From NCBI RefSeq assembly GCF_014648515.1, contig NZ_BMRG01000001.1:14563-78562 (forward strand): a stretch of 64,000 nucleotides of DNA, read 5' to 3'. This document shows positions 9,561-18,400 of this stretch, piece after piece. The position numbers were made by a program, and so were the translations under genes. Numbering within the stretch: the first letter of the stretch is position 1; each line of letters begins with the position of its first letter. The DNA is from Saccharothrix coeruleofusca (GTDB taxonomy: Bacteria > Actinomycetota > Actinomycetes > Mycobacteriales > Pseudonocardiaceae). The notes under the pieces are model-generated. The model searched no databases and was not told where the DNA came from. It was given only the letters and a program-made list of their open reading frames with translations.

Positions 9561-10385
9561 TTACCAGGTGAAGAAGCCGCGCCCGGTCTTGCGTCCCAGC
9601 TCGCCGCGCTCGACCTTGGCGCGCAGCAGCGCGGGCGGCTCGAAGCGCGGCCCCAGCTCGGCGGCCAGGTGCTCGGCGATGGCCAGCCGCACGTCCAGGC
9701 CGACCAGGTCGGTCAGCCGCAGCGGCCCCATCGGCCAGCCGTAGCCAAGGCGCATCCCGGTGTCGACGTCCTCGGCGTCCGCCACGCCCTCCTCCAGCAT
9801 CCGGATCGCCTCCAGGCCGACCGCGACGCCCAGCCGCGAGGTGGCGAAGCCGGGCGCGTCGCGCACCTCGATCACGGTCTTGCCCAGCGCCTCGGCCCAG
9901 CCGCGCGCCCGCGCCACGACCTCGGGTGCCACGCCGGGGTGGTGCACCAGCTCCACCAGTTCCCGCACGGGCACGGGGTTGAAGAAGTGCATCCCGAGGA
10001 AGCGCTCGCCGGGCAGGCCCTCGGCCAGCCGCGTGATGGACAGCGACGAGGTGTTGGAGGCCAGCACCGCGTCGGGGCAAGCGCTTGCGGCCTCGGCGAG
10101 CACCGCGCGCTTGAGCTCGGCGTCCTCGGGAACGGCCTCGACCACCAGCTCGGCGGGCACGTCGGCCAGCTTCTCCACCACGGTCAGCGCGGCGAGCAGG
10201 TCCTCGACGGGCCGGTCCAGCTTGCCGCGCTGGAACGCCTTCTCCAGCGACGCGCGGACCGCCGCCTGGGCCGCCGCCGCGCGCTCCGCGCCCGCCTCGG
10301 CGAGCACGACCTCGTGGCCGCCCGCGAGCAGCAGGTGGGCGATGCCCGCGCCCATGGTGCCCCCGCCGATCACCGCCGCGATCAT
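9561..10385 (-). CDS. 3-hydroxyacyl-CoA dehydrogenase family protein
   Basis: NAD-dependent oxidoreductase of 274 residues, the length of single-function HBDH/FadB2-type enzymes. The N-terminal Rossmann motif is GGGTMGAGIAH (about residues 7-17). The catalytic region SNTSSLSITRLAEG leads to the signature histidine in FLGMHFFNPVPV, and the C-terminal helical domain contains GFATSRLGVAVGLEAIRML. It would oxidise 3-hydroxyacyl-CoA in beta-oxidation or butyryl metabolism. ATG at 10385 overlaps the stop of the EthD-type gene by four bases, so both are probably cotranslated. Confidence 0.93.
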   Translation of the reverse strand: MIAAVIGGGTMGAGIAHLLLAGGHEVVLAEAGAERAAAAQAAVRASLEKAFQRGKLDRPVEDLLAALTVVEKLADVPAELVVEAVPEDAELKRAVLAEAASACPDAVLASNTSSLSITRLAEGLPGERFLGMHFFNPVPVRELVELVHHPGVAPEVVARARGWAEALGKTVIEVRDAPGFATSRLGVAVGLEAIRMLEEGVADAEDVDTGMRLGYGWPMGPLRLTDLVGLDVRLAIAEHLAAELGPRFEPPALLRAKVERGELGRKTGRGFFTW

Positions 10386-10702
10386 CGCTGCACGACCTCC
10401 GCGGCGAACATCGCGACCAGGTCCAGCCCGCCGATCTCGGTCAGGTTGGCGCCCGCGGCCTGCCACTCCGGGGAGGAGAACGCCGCCTTCATCGCGGCCT
10501 CGGACTCGAAGTACATCTCGGCGACCAGGTACGGCTCGCTCTCGCCCAGGAACCCCGGCACGAACACCCGGCCGACCCTGGCGACCTCGGCGCGCACCAG
10601 GCCGGGCGTCTTGGCCACCAGCGGCAGGTGCGACTGGAAGTAGCGCTCCTCGAACGCCTCGGCGTCCTGCGGTTTCCGGTACAGCGCGATGTACTTGATC
10701 AT
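10382..10702 (-). CDS. EthD-domain (dimeric alpha-beta barrel) protein
   Basis: Protein of 106 residues with the EthD fold: MIKYIALYRKPQDAEAFEE, then HLPLVAKTPGL, then a second beta-alpha unit (VAEMYFESEAAMKAAFSSPE). EthD family members support ether-degrading P450s or act as small lyases; the function here is open. I chose ATG at 10702 (MIKYIALY); the 32 extra residues of the longer frame are unlike the family. It overlaps the dehydrogenase gene start. Gene order suggests a minor role in acyl-CoA or xenobiotic breakdown (inference). Confidence 0.85.
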   Translation of the reverse strand: MIKYIALYRKPQDAEAFEERYFQSHLPLVAKTPGLVRAEVARVGRVFVPGFLGESEPYLVAEMYFESEAAMKAAFSSPEWQAAGANLTEIGGLDLVAMFAAEVVQR

Positions 10703-10757
10703 GTGACACCTTCCGTCCGGCATGGCTGCCGGACTGTAACATCGGCACCATGGCGGG

Positions 10758-11402
10758 GTGCGGATCATCCTGCTGCGCCACGGCCAGAGCCTCGGCAACG
10801 TCGACGAACTGGCCTACTGCCGTATACCCGACCACGCTCTGCCGCTCACCCGGCGCGGCGAACGAGAGGCCGCCGCCGCCGGACCCCGGATCAAGACCCT
10901 CCTCGACGGCACCCCGGCCGCGGTCTACGTCAGCCCCTACGTGCGCACCCGCTCCACCCTGCGCGGCCTGGCACTGGGCCCGCTGGCCGAACGGGTCGTC
11001 GCCGAACCCCGGCTCCGCGAACAGGACTGGGGCAACCTCCAGGACCCGGTGCAGCAAGAAGTGCTCAAGCACCAGCGGCACGCCTTCGGCCACTTCTTCT
11101 TCCGACTCCCCAACGGCGAATCCGGCGCCGACGTCGACGACCGGCTCGCCGCGTTCCTGGGCGAACTGGAAAACCGGATGCGCCAACCCGACCACCCGCG
11201 CACGGCGCTCGTCGTCTCCCACGGCCTGACCATCCGGCTGCTCTGCCGCAGGCTCTTCGGCTGGAGCATCGAGCTGTTCGAATCCCTGTCCAACCTCAAC
11301 ACCTGCGAAGACCGCGTGCTCACCCACGACGGCACCCGCTGGCACATCGACCGCCCCTTCCCCCAGTGGCGCGACTCCCCCGACGGAGAAACGCAGTATT
11401 GA
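10758..11402 (+). CDS. Histidine phosphatase family protein
   Basis: Cytoplasmic phosphatase of 214 residues. The phosphohistidine motif LLRHGQS lies at about residue 5, the second arginine in YVSPYVRTRST, and the second histidine in VVSHGLTIRLL. This is the phosphoglycerate mutase/SixA/CobC branch. The CobC subgroup removes a phosphate in cobalamin synthesis; BluB lies just downstream on the same strand, so a cobalamin role is possible but unproven. The start is GTG at 10758, giving MRIILLRHG. An ATG at 10750 is in another frame. It is divergent from the EthD gene with a 55-bp gap. Confidence 0.88.
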   Translation: MRIILLRHGQSLGNVDELAYCRIPDHALPLTRRGEREAAAAGPRIKTLLDGTPAAVYVSPYVRTRSTLRGLALGPLAERVVAEPRLREQDWGNLQDPVQQEVLKHQRHAFGHFFFRLPNGESGADVDDRLAAFLGELENRMRQPDHPRTALVVSHGLTIRLLCRRLFGWSIELFESLSNLNTCEDRVLTHDGTRWHIDRPFPQWRDSPDGETQY

Positions 11403-11452
11403 ATTGACCCGGCTCCGCCGGGTCGGGCTCGGCCGCCTGGAAGTCGGCCCAT

Positions 11453-11505
11453 CGGGACGCGTTTCGGAAAAATCGAAGGGCGTGATTTTTCCGAAAGGCA
11501 TCCCG
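11453..11505 (+). terminator. Long hairpin between histidine phosphatase and bluB
   Basis: A perfect 13-bp inverted repeat TTTCGGAAAAATC (11462-11474) / GATTTTTCCGAAA (11484-11496) encloses a 9-base loop. A further CGGGA/TCCCG pairing with two mismatches extends it to about 22 bp. The AT-rich core is unusual for this genome. It most likely ends the phosphatase transcript, but there is no long T tract, so it could also be a structured leader of bluB or a small mobile palindrome. Confidence 0.6.
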
Positions 11506-11616
11506 ACAGGCCGACGCGGCCTCGCGTGGGGGTTGGGGAGGCGGGGAAGGGAGGCGCGGCTGGTGAGACGAATGCCACGAGGGCTGGTCAGGGGGTGGTG
11601 GGGCACGATCCGTGGA

Positions 11617-12249
11617 ATGAGCTTCTACGACGTCTTGCACCGCCGCCGGGACACCAGGGGTGAGTTCACCGGCGCCCCCATCCCGCCGGACGTGCTGCGC
11701 CGGGTGCTCACCGCCGCGCACGCCGCGCCCAGCGTGGGCCTGTCCCAGCCGTGGGACTTCGTGCTGGTGCGCGACGAGCACACCCGCCGCGCCTTCCGCG
11801 ACCACGTGCAGGCCGAGCGCAGCGTCTTCGCGTCCGAACTGGACGGTGAGCGCGCGGAGCTGTTCGCCCGGATCAAGGTCGAGGGGATCATGGAATCCTC
11901 GATGGGCGTCGTGGTCACCTACGACCCGGACCGGGGCTCCCCCGCCGTGCTGGGCAGGCACGCCATCGCCGACGCGGGCCTGTACTCGGTGTGCCTGGCG
12001 ATCCAGAACCTGTGGCTGGCCGCCACCGCCGAGGGCCTGGGCGTGGGCTGGGTCAGCTTCTACCGGGAGGACGTGCTGCGCAGGCTGCTGGACATCCCGC
12101 CGAGGGTGCGCCCGGTGGCCTGGCTGTGCCTGGGACCGGTGGCGGGGCTGCCCGACACCCCCGACCTGGAGCGCCACGGATGGCGCAGCAGGCTGCCCCT
12201 GGAGGAAGTCCTCCACCAGGAGCGGTACAGGCGGCGTCCCGGCCGGTAG
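11617..12249 (+). CDS. bluB: 5,6-dimethylbenzimidazole synthase
   Basis: Flavin-destroying member of the nitroreductase fold that turns reduced FMN into 5,6-dimethylbenzimidazole, the lower ligand of cobalamin. It has 210 residues. Features typical of BluB are RRDTRGEF at the N-terminus, APSVGLSQPWDFVLV (flavin site), GRHAIADAGLYSVCLAIQNLWL, and a C-terminus with GWVSFYRE and GLPDTPDLERHGWRSRLPLE. I chose ATG at 11617 because it gives the family N-terminus MSFYDVLHRRRDTRG. The frame opens upstream to 11404 across the hairpin and is not expected to be translated. No other cobalamin gene is nearby. I looked for a cobalamin riboswitch upstream and did not find one. Confidence 0.93.
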   Translation: MSFYDVLHRRRDTRGEFTGAPIPPDVLRRVLTAAHAAPSVGLSQPWDFVLVRDEHTRRAFRDHVQAERSVFASELDGERAELFARIKVEGIMESSMGVVVTYDPDRGSPAVLGRHAIADAGLYSVCLAIQNLWLAATAEGLGVGWVSFYREDVLRRLLDIPPRVRPVAWLCLGPVAGLPDTPDLERHGWRSRLPLEEVLHQERYRRRPGR

Positions 12250-12302
12250 CCTGTGGGGACCGTGCCGGCGGTGTGGGGTCCGCGCGCCCCCATCGAGTCG
12301 GA

Positions 12303-13799
12303 ATGGAGTGTCGAGCACGAGTGGAGCAGCAGGAGCCGCTGGTACCGGGACAGGTGCCGGAACAGGACCGCGAGGTCAAGGCGTTGCTGAACGCTGGCCG
12401 CCTCCCGGAGGCCAACACCCTGTTCGACCAGGTCATGACCAGGCTGCCGACCGGGCTGGACCGCTGGACGCGGTCGGCGGTGCTGGTGAACCGCGCCAAG
12501 CTCGCCTGGCGGCTGGGCCGCATCCCGCTGGCGCTGGAGCTGGCCGCCGAGGGCTGGACCGACCTGGACGGCGAGCAGCCCGACTCCCCGGCCGCCGCGC
12601 AGGCCATGCACTCGCTGGCCTACCTGCTGGAGGGCATCGGCAACCGGCGGGCCGCGGTGGACATGCTGCGCTCCTCGGTGCGGGCCGCGCGCCGCGCGGG
12701 CGCGGCCGAGGTGCTGGGCCACTGCCTGCAGGGGCTGGGCGGCACGCTGAACTTCCGCGCCATCTCCTCCCCGCCCGACGTCGCGCCCGCGATCTTCGAG
12801 GAGGCCAGGGACTGCCTCAAGGAAGGGCTGTCGCTGACCAAGGACGCGCAGATGCACCGCGCGCTGCTCGGCGCGTACAGCCGCTCGCTGGCCGGGGTCG
12901 GCGAGCTGGACCTGGCCGAGGAGCACGCCCGCGAGACGCTGCGGCTGGCCGCGCGGGCCGACGACAAGTGGGCGCTGGCGGTGGGCAACTGGGTGCTCGC
13001 GGTGGTCCGGCGGGACCAGGGCAAGCTGGTCGAGGCGCGCACCCTGGCCAGCCGGGCGGTCGCCGCGTCCGAGGCGATCAACGACCCGTCGCTGCTGCTG
13101 CGGTTCTCCCAGGACCTGGCCGACATCTGCGCCCGGATGGGCGACTCGGTGGGCGAGGCCGCCGCGCTGCGGTGCAGCGTCGCGGCGGGCAAGACGGCGT
13201 CGGAGACCCTCCAGGAGGGCCTGGCCCAGGCGCTGGAGCAGCGCCGGGTGGCGGTGCAGGCGCAGCGGCTGGCGGTGGCGGCGCAGGAGGCCGCCGCCCG
13301 CGACCCGCTGACCGGGCTGGCCAACCGGCTGGGCCTGGAGCGCGCGGCGGCCCGGCTGCTGGAGGGCTCGGCGGCGCGCGGCCGGGTGCCGTGGCTGGTG
13401 CTGGTCGACGTGGACTGGTTCAAGGACGTCAACGACGACGCCGGGCACGCGGCGGGCGACGCCGCGCTGCGCGAGATCGCCCGGCTGCTGCGCCGCGAGT
13501 GCCGGGCCGAGGACCTGGTGGCCCGGTGGGCGGGCGACGAGTTCGTGGTGCTGCTGGGCGAGGGCAACGCCCCCGACGTGGGCCCGGTGGTGGCCGAGCG
13601 CATCCGCGCGGCGGTGGACGCCCACGAGTGGAACGTGGTGCTGGGCACCGCCCGGCGGCCCACCGTGTCTATCGGTGTGGCGGCGGGTCCCGCCGCCCTG
13701 GACCAGCTGTTCGCCGCGGCGGACATGGCGCTGTACCGGGCCAAGCGCAGGGGCCGCAACCGCGTCGAAGTGGAACCCTCGATCGACCTCCCCGTATAG
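12303..13799 (+). CDS. TPR-like helical protein with C-terminal GGDEF (diguanylate cyclase) domain
   Basis: Soluble protein of about 498 residues. The first 300 are helical repeats resembling TPRs (AEEHARETLRLAARADDKWA and others). A coiled-coil-like stretch (LEQRRVAVQAQRLAVAAQEA) precedes the GGDEF domain (DPLTGLANRLGLE ... LVDVDWFKDVNDDAGHAAGD). The signature is AGDEF rather than GGDEF; Ala at the first position is tolerated in some active cyclases. No EAL domain is present. It probably makes cyclic di-GMP under control of a partner that binds the TPRs. The start may be ATG 12303 or GTG 12321; neither has a strong ribosome site. Confidence 0.9.
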   Translation: MECRARVEQQEPLVPGQVPEQDREVKALLNAGRLPEANTLFDQVMTRLPTGLDRWTRSAVLVNRAKLAWRLGRIPLALELAAEGWTDLDGEQPDSPAAAQAMHSLAYLLEGIGNRRAAVDMLRSSVRAARRAGAAEVLGHCLQGLGGTLNFRAISSPPDVAPAIFEEARDCLKEGLSLTKDAQMHRALLGAYSRSLAGVGELDLAEEHARETLRLAARADDKWALAVGNWVLAVVRRDQGKLVEARTLASRAVAASEAINDPSLLLRFSQDLADICARMGDSVGEAAALRCSVAAGKTASETLQEGLAQALEQRRVAVQAQRLAVAAQEAAARDPLTGLANRLGLERAAARLLEGSAARGRVPWLVLVDVDWFKDVNDDAGHAAGDAALREIARLLRRECRAEDLVARWAGDEFVVLLGEGNAPDVGPVVAERIRAAVDAHEWNVVLGTARRPTVSIGVAAGPAALDQLFAAADMALYRAKRRGRNRVEVEPSIDLPV

Positions 13800-13804
13800 C
13801 GCCC

Positions 13805-13850
13805 GCAAGTACCACCGGGGGCGCTCACACGGGCCGGTGACTACTACCCG
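13805..13850 (+). repeat. Copy 1 of a 46-bp dispersed intergenic repeat
   Basis: GCAAGTACCACC (13805-13816) and GGGCCGGTGACTACTACCCG (13831-13850) lie between the GGDEF gene and the NarL-type regulator, whose ends converge here. The same two blocks recur at 45785-45830 with identical spacing. The second block is an exact 20-base match and the first differs at one base. It may act as a shared terminator or protein-binding site; its function is unknown. Confidence 0.7.
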
Positions 13851-13875
13851 GCCGCCCGAACGGGCATTGCGCGGG

Positions 13876-14523
13876 CTAGGCGATGAGGCCGCCGCGGAAG
13901 GCCACCAGCGCGGCCTGGACGCGGTTCACCGCGCCGATCTTGCCCAGCACGGAGGACACGTAGCCCTTCACGGTGGCCTCGGACAGGTGCAGGGTCGCGC
14001 CGATCTCGGCGTTGGACAGGCCCTGCCCGATCAGCACCAGCACCTCCCGCTCGCGCTCGGACAGCGAGGTCAGCAGCCGCCGGGCGGGTTCGGCCGCGCG
14101 CTCGCCGTCGGCGACCGCCGCCAGCACGCGGGCGGCCACGCCGGGGTCCAGCACGGCGCCGCCGCGAGCCAGGTCGCGCACCGCCCTGACCAGCTGCTCG
14201 GGCTCGGTGTCCTTGAGCAGGAACCCGCTCGCGCCCAGGCGCAGCGCCTCGCTGACGTACTCGTCCACGTCGAACGTGGTCAGCATGGCGACCTTGGGCG
14301 GGTCGGGCAGGTCGCGCAGCCTGCGCAGCGCCACCAGCCCGTCGGAGGAGCGCATCCGGATGTCCAGCAGCACGACGTGCGGGCGGTGCTTGCGCGCCAG
14401 GTCGACCACCAGGTGCCCGTCGTCGCACTCGGCCACGACCTCGACGTCCCCGGCGCTGCTGAGGATCATGCGCAGGCCCGACCGGACGAGGTCCTCGTCG
14501 TCGGCCAGCATCACCTTGATCAC
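13876..14523 (-). CDS. NarL/LuxR-family response regulator, orphan
   Basis: DNA-binding regulator of 215 residues. The receiver domain begins VIKVMLADDEDLVRSGL, with the acceptor Asp54 in VLLDIRMRSSDG and Lys in FLLKDTEPEQL. The C-terminal LuxR HTH reads LSEREREVLVLIGQGLSNAE, then TVKGYVSSVLGKIG. The start is GTG at 14523, preceded by a strong GGGGAGG ribosome site four bases away. Most actinomycete NarL regulators sit next to a histidine kinase, but none is adjacent here, so the partner must be elsewhere or absent. It is convergent with the GGDEF gene. Confidence 0.94.
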   Translation of the reverse strand: MIKVMLADDEDLVRSGLRMILSSAGDVEVVAECDDGHLVVDLARKHRPHVVLLDIRMRSSDGLVALRRLRDLPDPPKVAMLTTFDVDEYVSEALRLGASGFLLKDTEPEQLVRAVRDLARGGAVLDPGVAARVLAAVADGERAAEPARRLLTSLSEREREVLVLIGQGLSNAEIGATLHLSEATVKGYVSSVLGKIGAVNRVQAALVAFRGGLIA

Positions 14524-14695
14524 GACGCCTCCCCGAGTTGGCGTTTCGTGCTCGTACCGCCCCAGCATCGCGCACCATCGCGCAAGCGGGCGTTAATTCG
14601 CCGTTATCTCACCACGCCCCGGAAGGCGTTGGCCAGGGTCACGGCCCCTTGGGGCAGGCCGACCAGCGCGTTCACAGTTGCCAGGACACGCCTGG

Positions 14696-15328
14696 TCACC
14701 CCAGCGCGTGCGCGACCTCCTGGCGCAGCTGCGGGAGCAGGGCGTAGAGCAGGTCGCCGGGGCACAGGGTGTCGTAGTAATCGCGGTGGCCCTGGATCTC
14801 GGTGGGCGCGATGTCGTACTGCTGGCACGTGTAGGCGCAGAACGACACGAGCGAGTCCCACTGCAGGCGGGTCGGCTCGACCACCATGTACGTGCCCTCG
14901 TTCTCGATGCCGATGGCGTCGAGGTTCTGGCCGGGGCAGTGCGCGCCCTGCACCACCCGGTCGCCCGCCCGCAGCGCGTCGAGGCTGCCGTGCCTGCCCT
15001 CCATCAGGAACCCGCCTCGGCTGTTGGTGAAGTGCTGCCCCGAGTCGATCCACTTGTTGCGGTCCATGTGCAGGTCCTGGATCCACCTGGCGTGCGCGCA
15101 GGCGTGCGCCAGCGAGTAGTCGGTGACGTTGTCCGAGGCGGTGTGGTGGACGAGGATGCGCACCGGCCGCCGGGCGGCGACGGTCAGCGGGCCGGACGGG
15201 GGCCGCGCGCCCCAGTCGGCGCAGCCCCGGATGGGCAGCAGGGGGGTGGCCCCCGCCGGGCGCGCGCCGAGGCAGGCCAGCAGGCCCCCGGCACCGAGCC
15301 CGGTGAGCAGTCGTCGACGTCGCAGCAT
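14696..15328 (-). CDS. Tat-exported N-acetylmuramoyl-L-alanine amidase / peptidoglycan recognition protein
   Basis: Secreted peptidoglycan hydrolase of 210 residues. The N-terminus MLRRRRLLTGLGAGGLLACL resembles a Tat signal (Arg run and hydrophobic core), with likely cleavage after PAGA. The amidase_2/PGRP domain follows: ADWGARPP, VHHTASDN (zinc His), GIENEGTY, and GHRDYYDTLCPGD with the zinc Cys near the C-terminus. It would cut the bond between MurNAc and the stem peptide. I chose ATG at 15328 for the signal; a frame to 15364 adds a short unlikely extension. It is divergent from the acylase gene across about 150 bp. Confidence 0.92.
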   Translation of the reverse strand: MLRRRRLLTGLGAGGLLACLGARPAGATPLLPIRGCADWGARPPSGPLTVAARRPVRILVHHTASDNVTDYSLAHACAHARWIQDLHMDRNKWIDSGQHFTNSRGGFLMEGRHGSLDALRAGDRVVQGAHCPGQNLDAIGIENEGTYMVVEPTRLQWDSLVSFCAYTCQQYDIAPTEIQGHRDYYDTLCPGDLLYALLPQLRQEVAHALG

Positions 15329-15477
15329 GTCAATTCTTTTCCCACTGTCGGCGAATATGGTCAAGCGGCAACACCCGTACGGCCGATCGGGTTCGGCTAA
15401 ACGCGAAGCACTTTCGTGATAGCGAGCGGAAAAGTAACGTGCGCCACACCAAACCCGGCTGGAAGGAGCTTCGCGCC

Positions 15478-18400
15478 ATGCGGAGAGCCGCCCGATCGAT
15501 CGCCGCGGCCGCCGTCCTGGTGACGGTGGCCGCCGTCGCGTCCGTCCCGGCGCGGGCGGAGCCGACGGCCGCGGCGTTCGCCGCCGACGACTTCTGCCTC
15601 GGCCAGTGCCACGACATCGTGCCGCCGGGCCAGAACGGCAACGCCACGCTCGCCCAGATCCTGGCGCACCAGGTGTTCGGCACGCGCCCCGCGCACGCGG
15701 CCGACCAGCTCGACGAGTACGACGCCCTCGCGTCGGGCTACCGGGGCTTGACCAACGAGCAACTGGGCACCTTCTTCAACGACGCATCCTTCGGCGTGCC
15801 CGCCGACCAGGTCGAGAGCACCATCTCACCGCGCGCTGACGTCACTATCGTCCGGGACAAGGCCCTGGGCATGCCCCACATCTACGGAACCACTCGATCG
15901 GGCACCGAATTCGGCGCGGGCTACGCCGCGGCGCAGGACCGGCTGTGGCTGATGGACCTGTTCCGCCACCTCGGCCGGGGCCAGCTGTCCGGGTTCGCGG
16001 GCGGCGCGGAGGGCAACCGCGCGCTGGAGCAGAGCTTCTACACCCAGATCCCCTACACCGAGGCCGACCTGCAGGCCCAGATCGACCGCGTGGCCGCGCA
16101 AGGCGAGCGCGGCGCGCAGGCGCTGCGGGACGTGACCGACTACGTGGCGGGCATCAACGCCTACATCCAGCGGGCCGTCGCCAACCGCGACTTCCCCGGC
16201 GAGTACGTCCTGACCGGACACGCCGACGCGATCACCAACTGGAACGACATCCAGCCCTTCAAGACCACCGACCTGGTCGCCATCGCGGCCGTCGTCGGCG
16301 GGCTGTTCGGCGCGGGCGGCGGCGGCGAGGTGCAGAACGCGCTGGTGAAGCTGGCCGCGCAGAACCGCTACGGCGCCGAGGCAGGCGACCGGGTGTGGCG
16401 CTCGTTCCGGCAGCAGAACGACCCCGAAGCGGTGCTGACCCTGCACGACGGACAGCGCTTCCCGTACGCCACCACCCCCGCGGACCCGCAGGGCGTCGCG
16501 CTGCCCGACGGCGGCGTGGTGACCCCCGAACCGGTCGTCCACGACGAGACCATCTCAGCGCGGTCCACCGTGGACGTGCCCGCCGATCTCAAGGCGGTGG
16601 AAGGGCTTTTCGCCGACGGCGTGCTGCCGCGCGACCTGCTCACCAAGACGCACGGCATGTCCAACGCGCTCGCGGTGTCCGGCGCGCACACCGACACCGG
16701 CAACCCGGTCGCCGTGTGGGGGCCGCAGACCGGCTACTTCGCGCCGCAGCTGCTGATGCTCCAAGAGCTCAACGGCCCCGGCCTGCGGGCGCGCGGCGTG
16801 TCGTTCGCGGGCGTGAGCATGTACGTCCAGCTCGGCCGCGGCGTGGACTACTCGTGGAGCGCCACCTCGGCCGGCCAGGACATCACCGACACCTACGCCG
16901 TCGAACTGTGCGAGCCCGACGGCAAGCCGGCCTCCGCCGCGTCGCTGCACTACCGCTACCACGGGCAGTGCCTGCCGATGGAGCGGTTGGAACGCAAGAA
17001 CTCCTGGAAGCCGACAGTCGCCGACCCGACCCCCGCCGGCTCCTACACGCTGGTGATGCACCGCACCAAGTACGGTCTGGTGCACAGCCGCGCCCGCGTG
17101 GACGGCAAGCACGTCGCCTACACCTCGCTGCGCTCCACCTACCTGCACGAGGTCGACTCCATCATCGGCTTCCAGGAGTTCAACGACCCCGACGCGATCC
17201 GCTCGGCGCAGGACTTCCAGCGCGCCGCCGAGCACGTCGGGTACGCGTTCAACTGGTTCTACGCCGACTCGCGCGACATCGCGTACTTCAACTCCGGCGC
17301 CAACCCCGTGCGCAAGTCCTTCGTGGACCCGAACCTGCCCGTCAAGGCGGAGCCGTCCTACGAATGGGAGGGGTGGAACCCGAACGACAACACCGCCACC
17401 TACACACCGTTCGCCCAGCACCCCAACTCGGTGAACCAGGACTACTACATCAGCTGGAACAACAAGCAGGCCCTGGACTACACGTCCTCGGGCTACGGCA
17501 ACGGCTCGGTGCACCGCGGCGACCTGCTCGACGACCGGGTGCGCGCCATGGTCTCCAGCGGCACGAAGGTGACCCGCGCGTCGCTGACCAGGGCGATGGC
17601 CGAAGCGGGCGTGGCGGACCTGCGGGCCGAGCGGGTGCTGCCCGACCTGCTGCGGGTCATCGACACCGCGGCCGTGGCCGACCCCGCGCTGGCCGCGACC
17701 GTGGCGAAGCTGCGCGCCTGGCTGGCGGCGGGCGGGCTGCGCGAGGAGACCACCAGGGGCAGCAGGACCTACGCGCACGCCGACGCCATCCGCGTGCTCG
17801 ACGCCTGGTGGCCGATCCTGGTGCGCGCCCAGTTCCAACCCGGCCTCGGCGACGCCCTCTACACCGAGCTGACCAGGGCCGTCCAGGTCGACGAGCCGCC
17901 GTCCGACGCGCACGGCGCCCAGCCGCACAAGGGCTCCTCGTTCCAGTACGGCTGGTGGAGCTACGTGGACAAGGACCTGCGCGCGGTGCTGGGCGAACCG
18001 GTGCGGGGCCCGCTGGGCGCGAAGTACTGCGGCGGCGGGGACCTGGCGCGGTGCAGGCAGGTGCTGCTCGACAGCCTCGCCCAAGCCGCCGCCGTGCCCG
18101 CCACGGGGGTCTACCCCGGCGACGACAGCTGCGCGGCGGGCGACCAGTGGTGCGCCGACACGATCATCCACCGCCCCATGGGCGGCATCACCCACGACAA
18201 GATCAGCTGGCAGAACCGGCCCACCTACCAGCAGGTCGTGCAGTTCCCCGCACGGCGCGGCACCACCGTGGCCAACCTCGCCGCGGGCGGCACGGCCACC
18301 GCCAGCAGCTATGAGCGCGGCGCGCACCACTCCCCGCCCGCCAACGCCGTCGACGGCGATCCGGGCACCCGGTGGGCCAGCGACTGGAGCGACCGGCAGT

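Noticed and set aside
11403-11616. Possible cobalamin riboswitch before bluB
   Set aside because: I could not find the GCCACTG and B12-box landmarks; only the palindromic hairpin is present.
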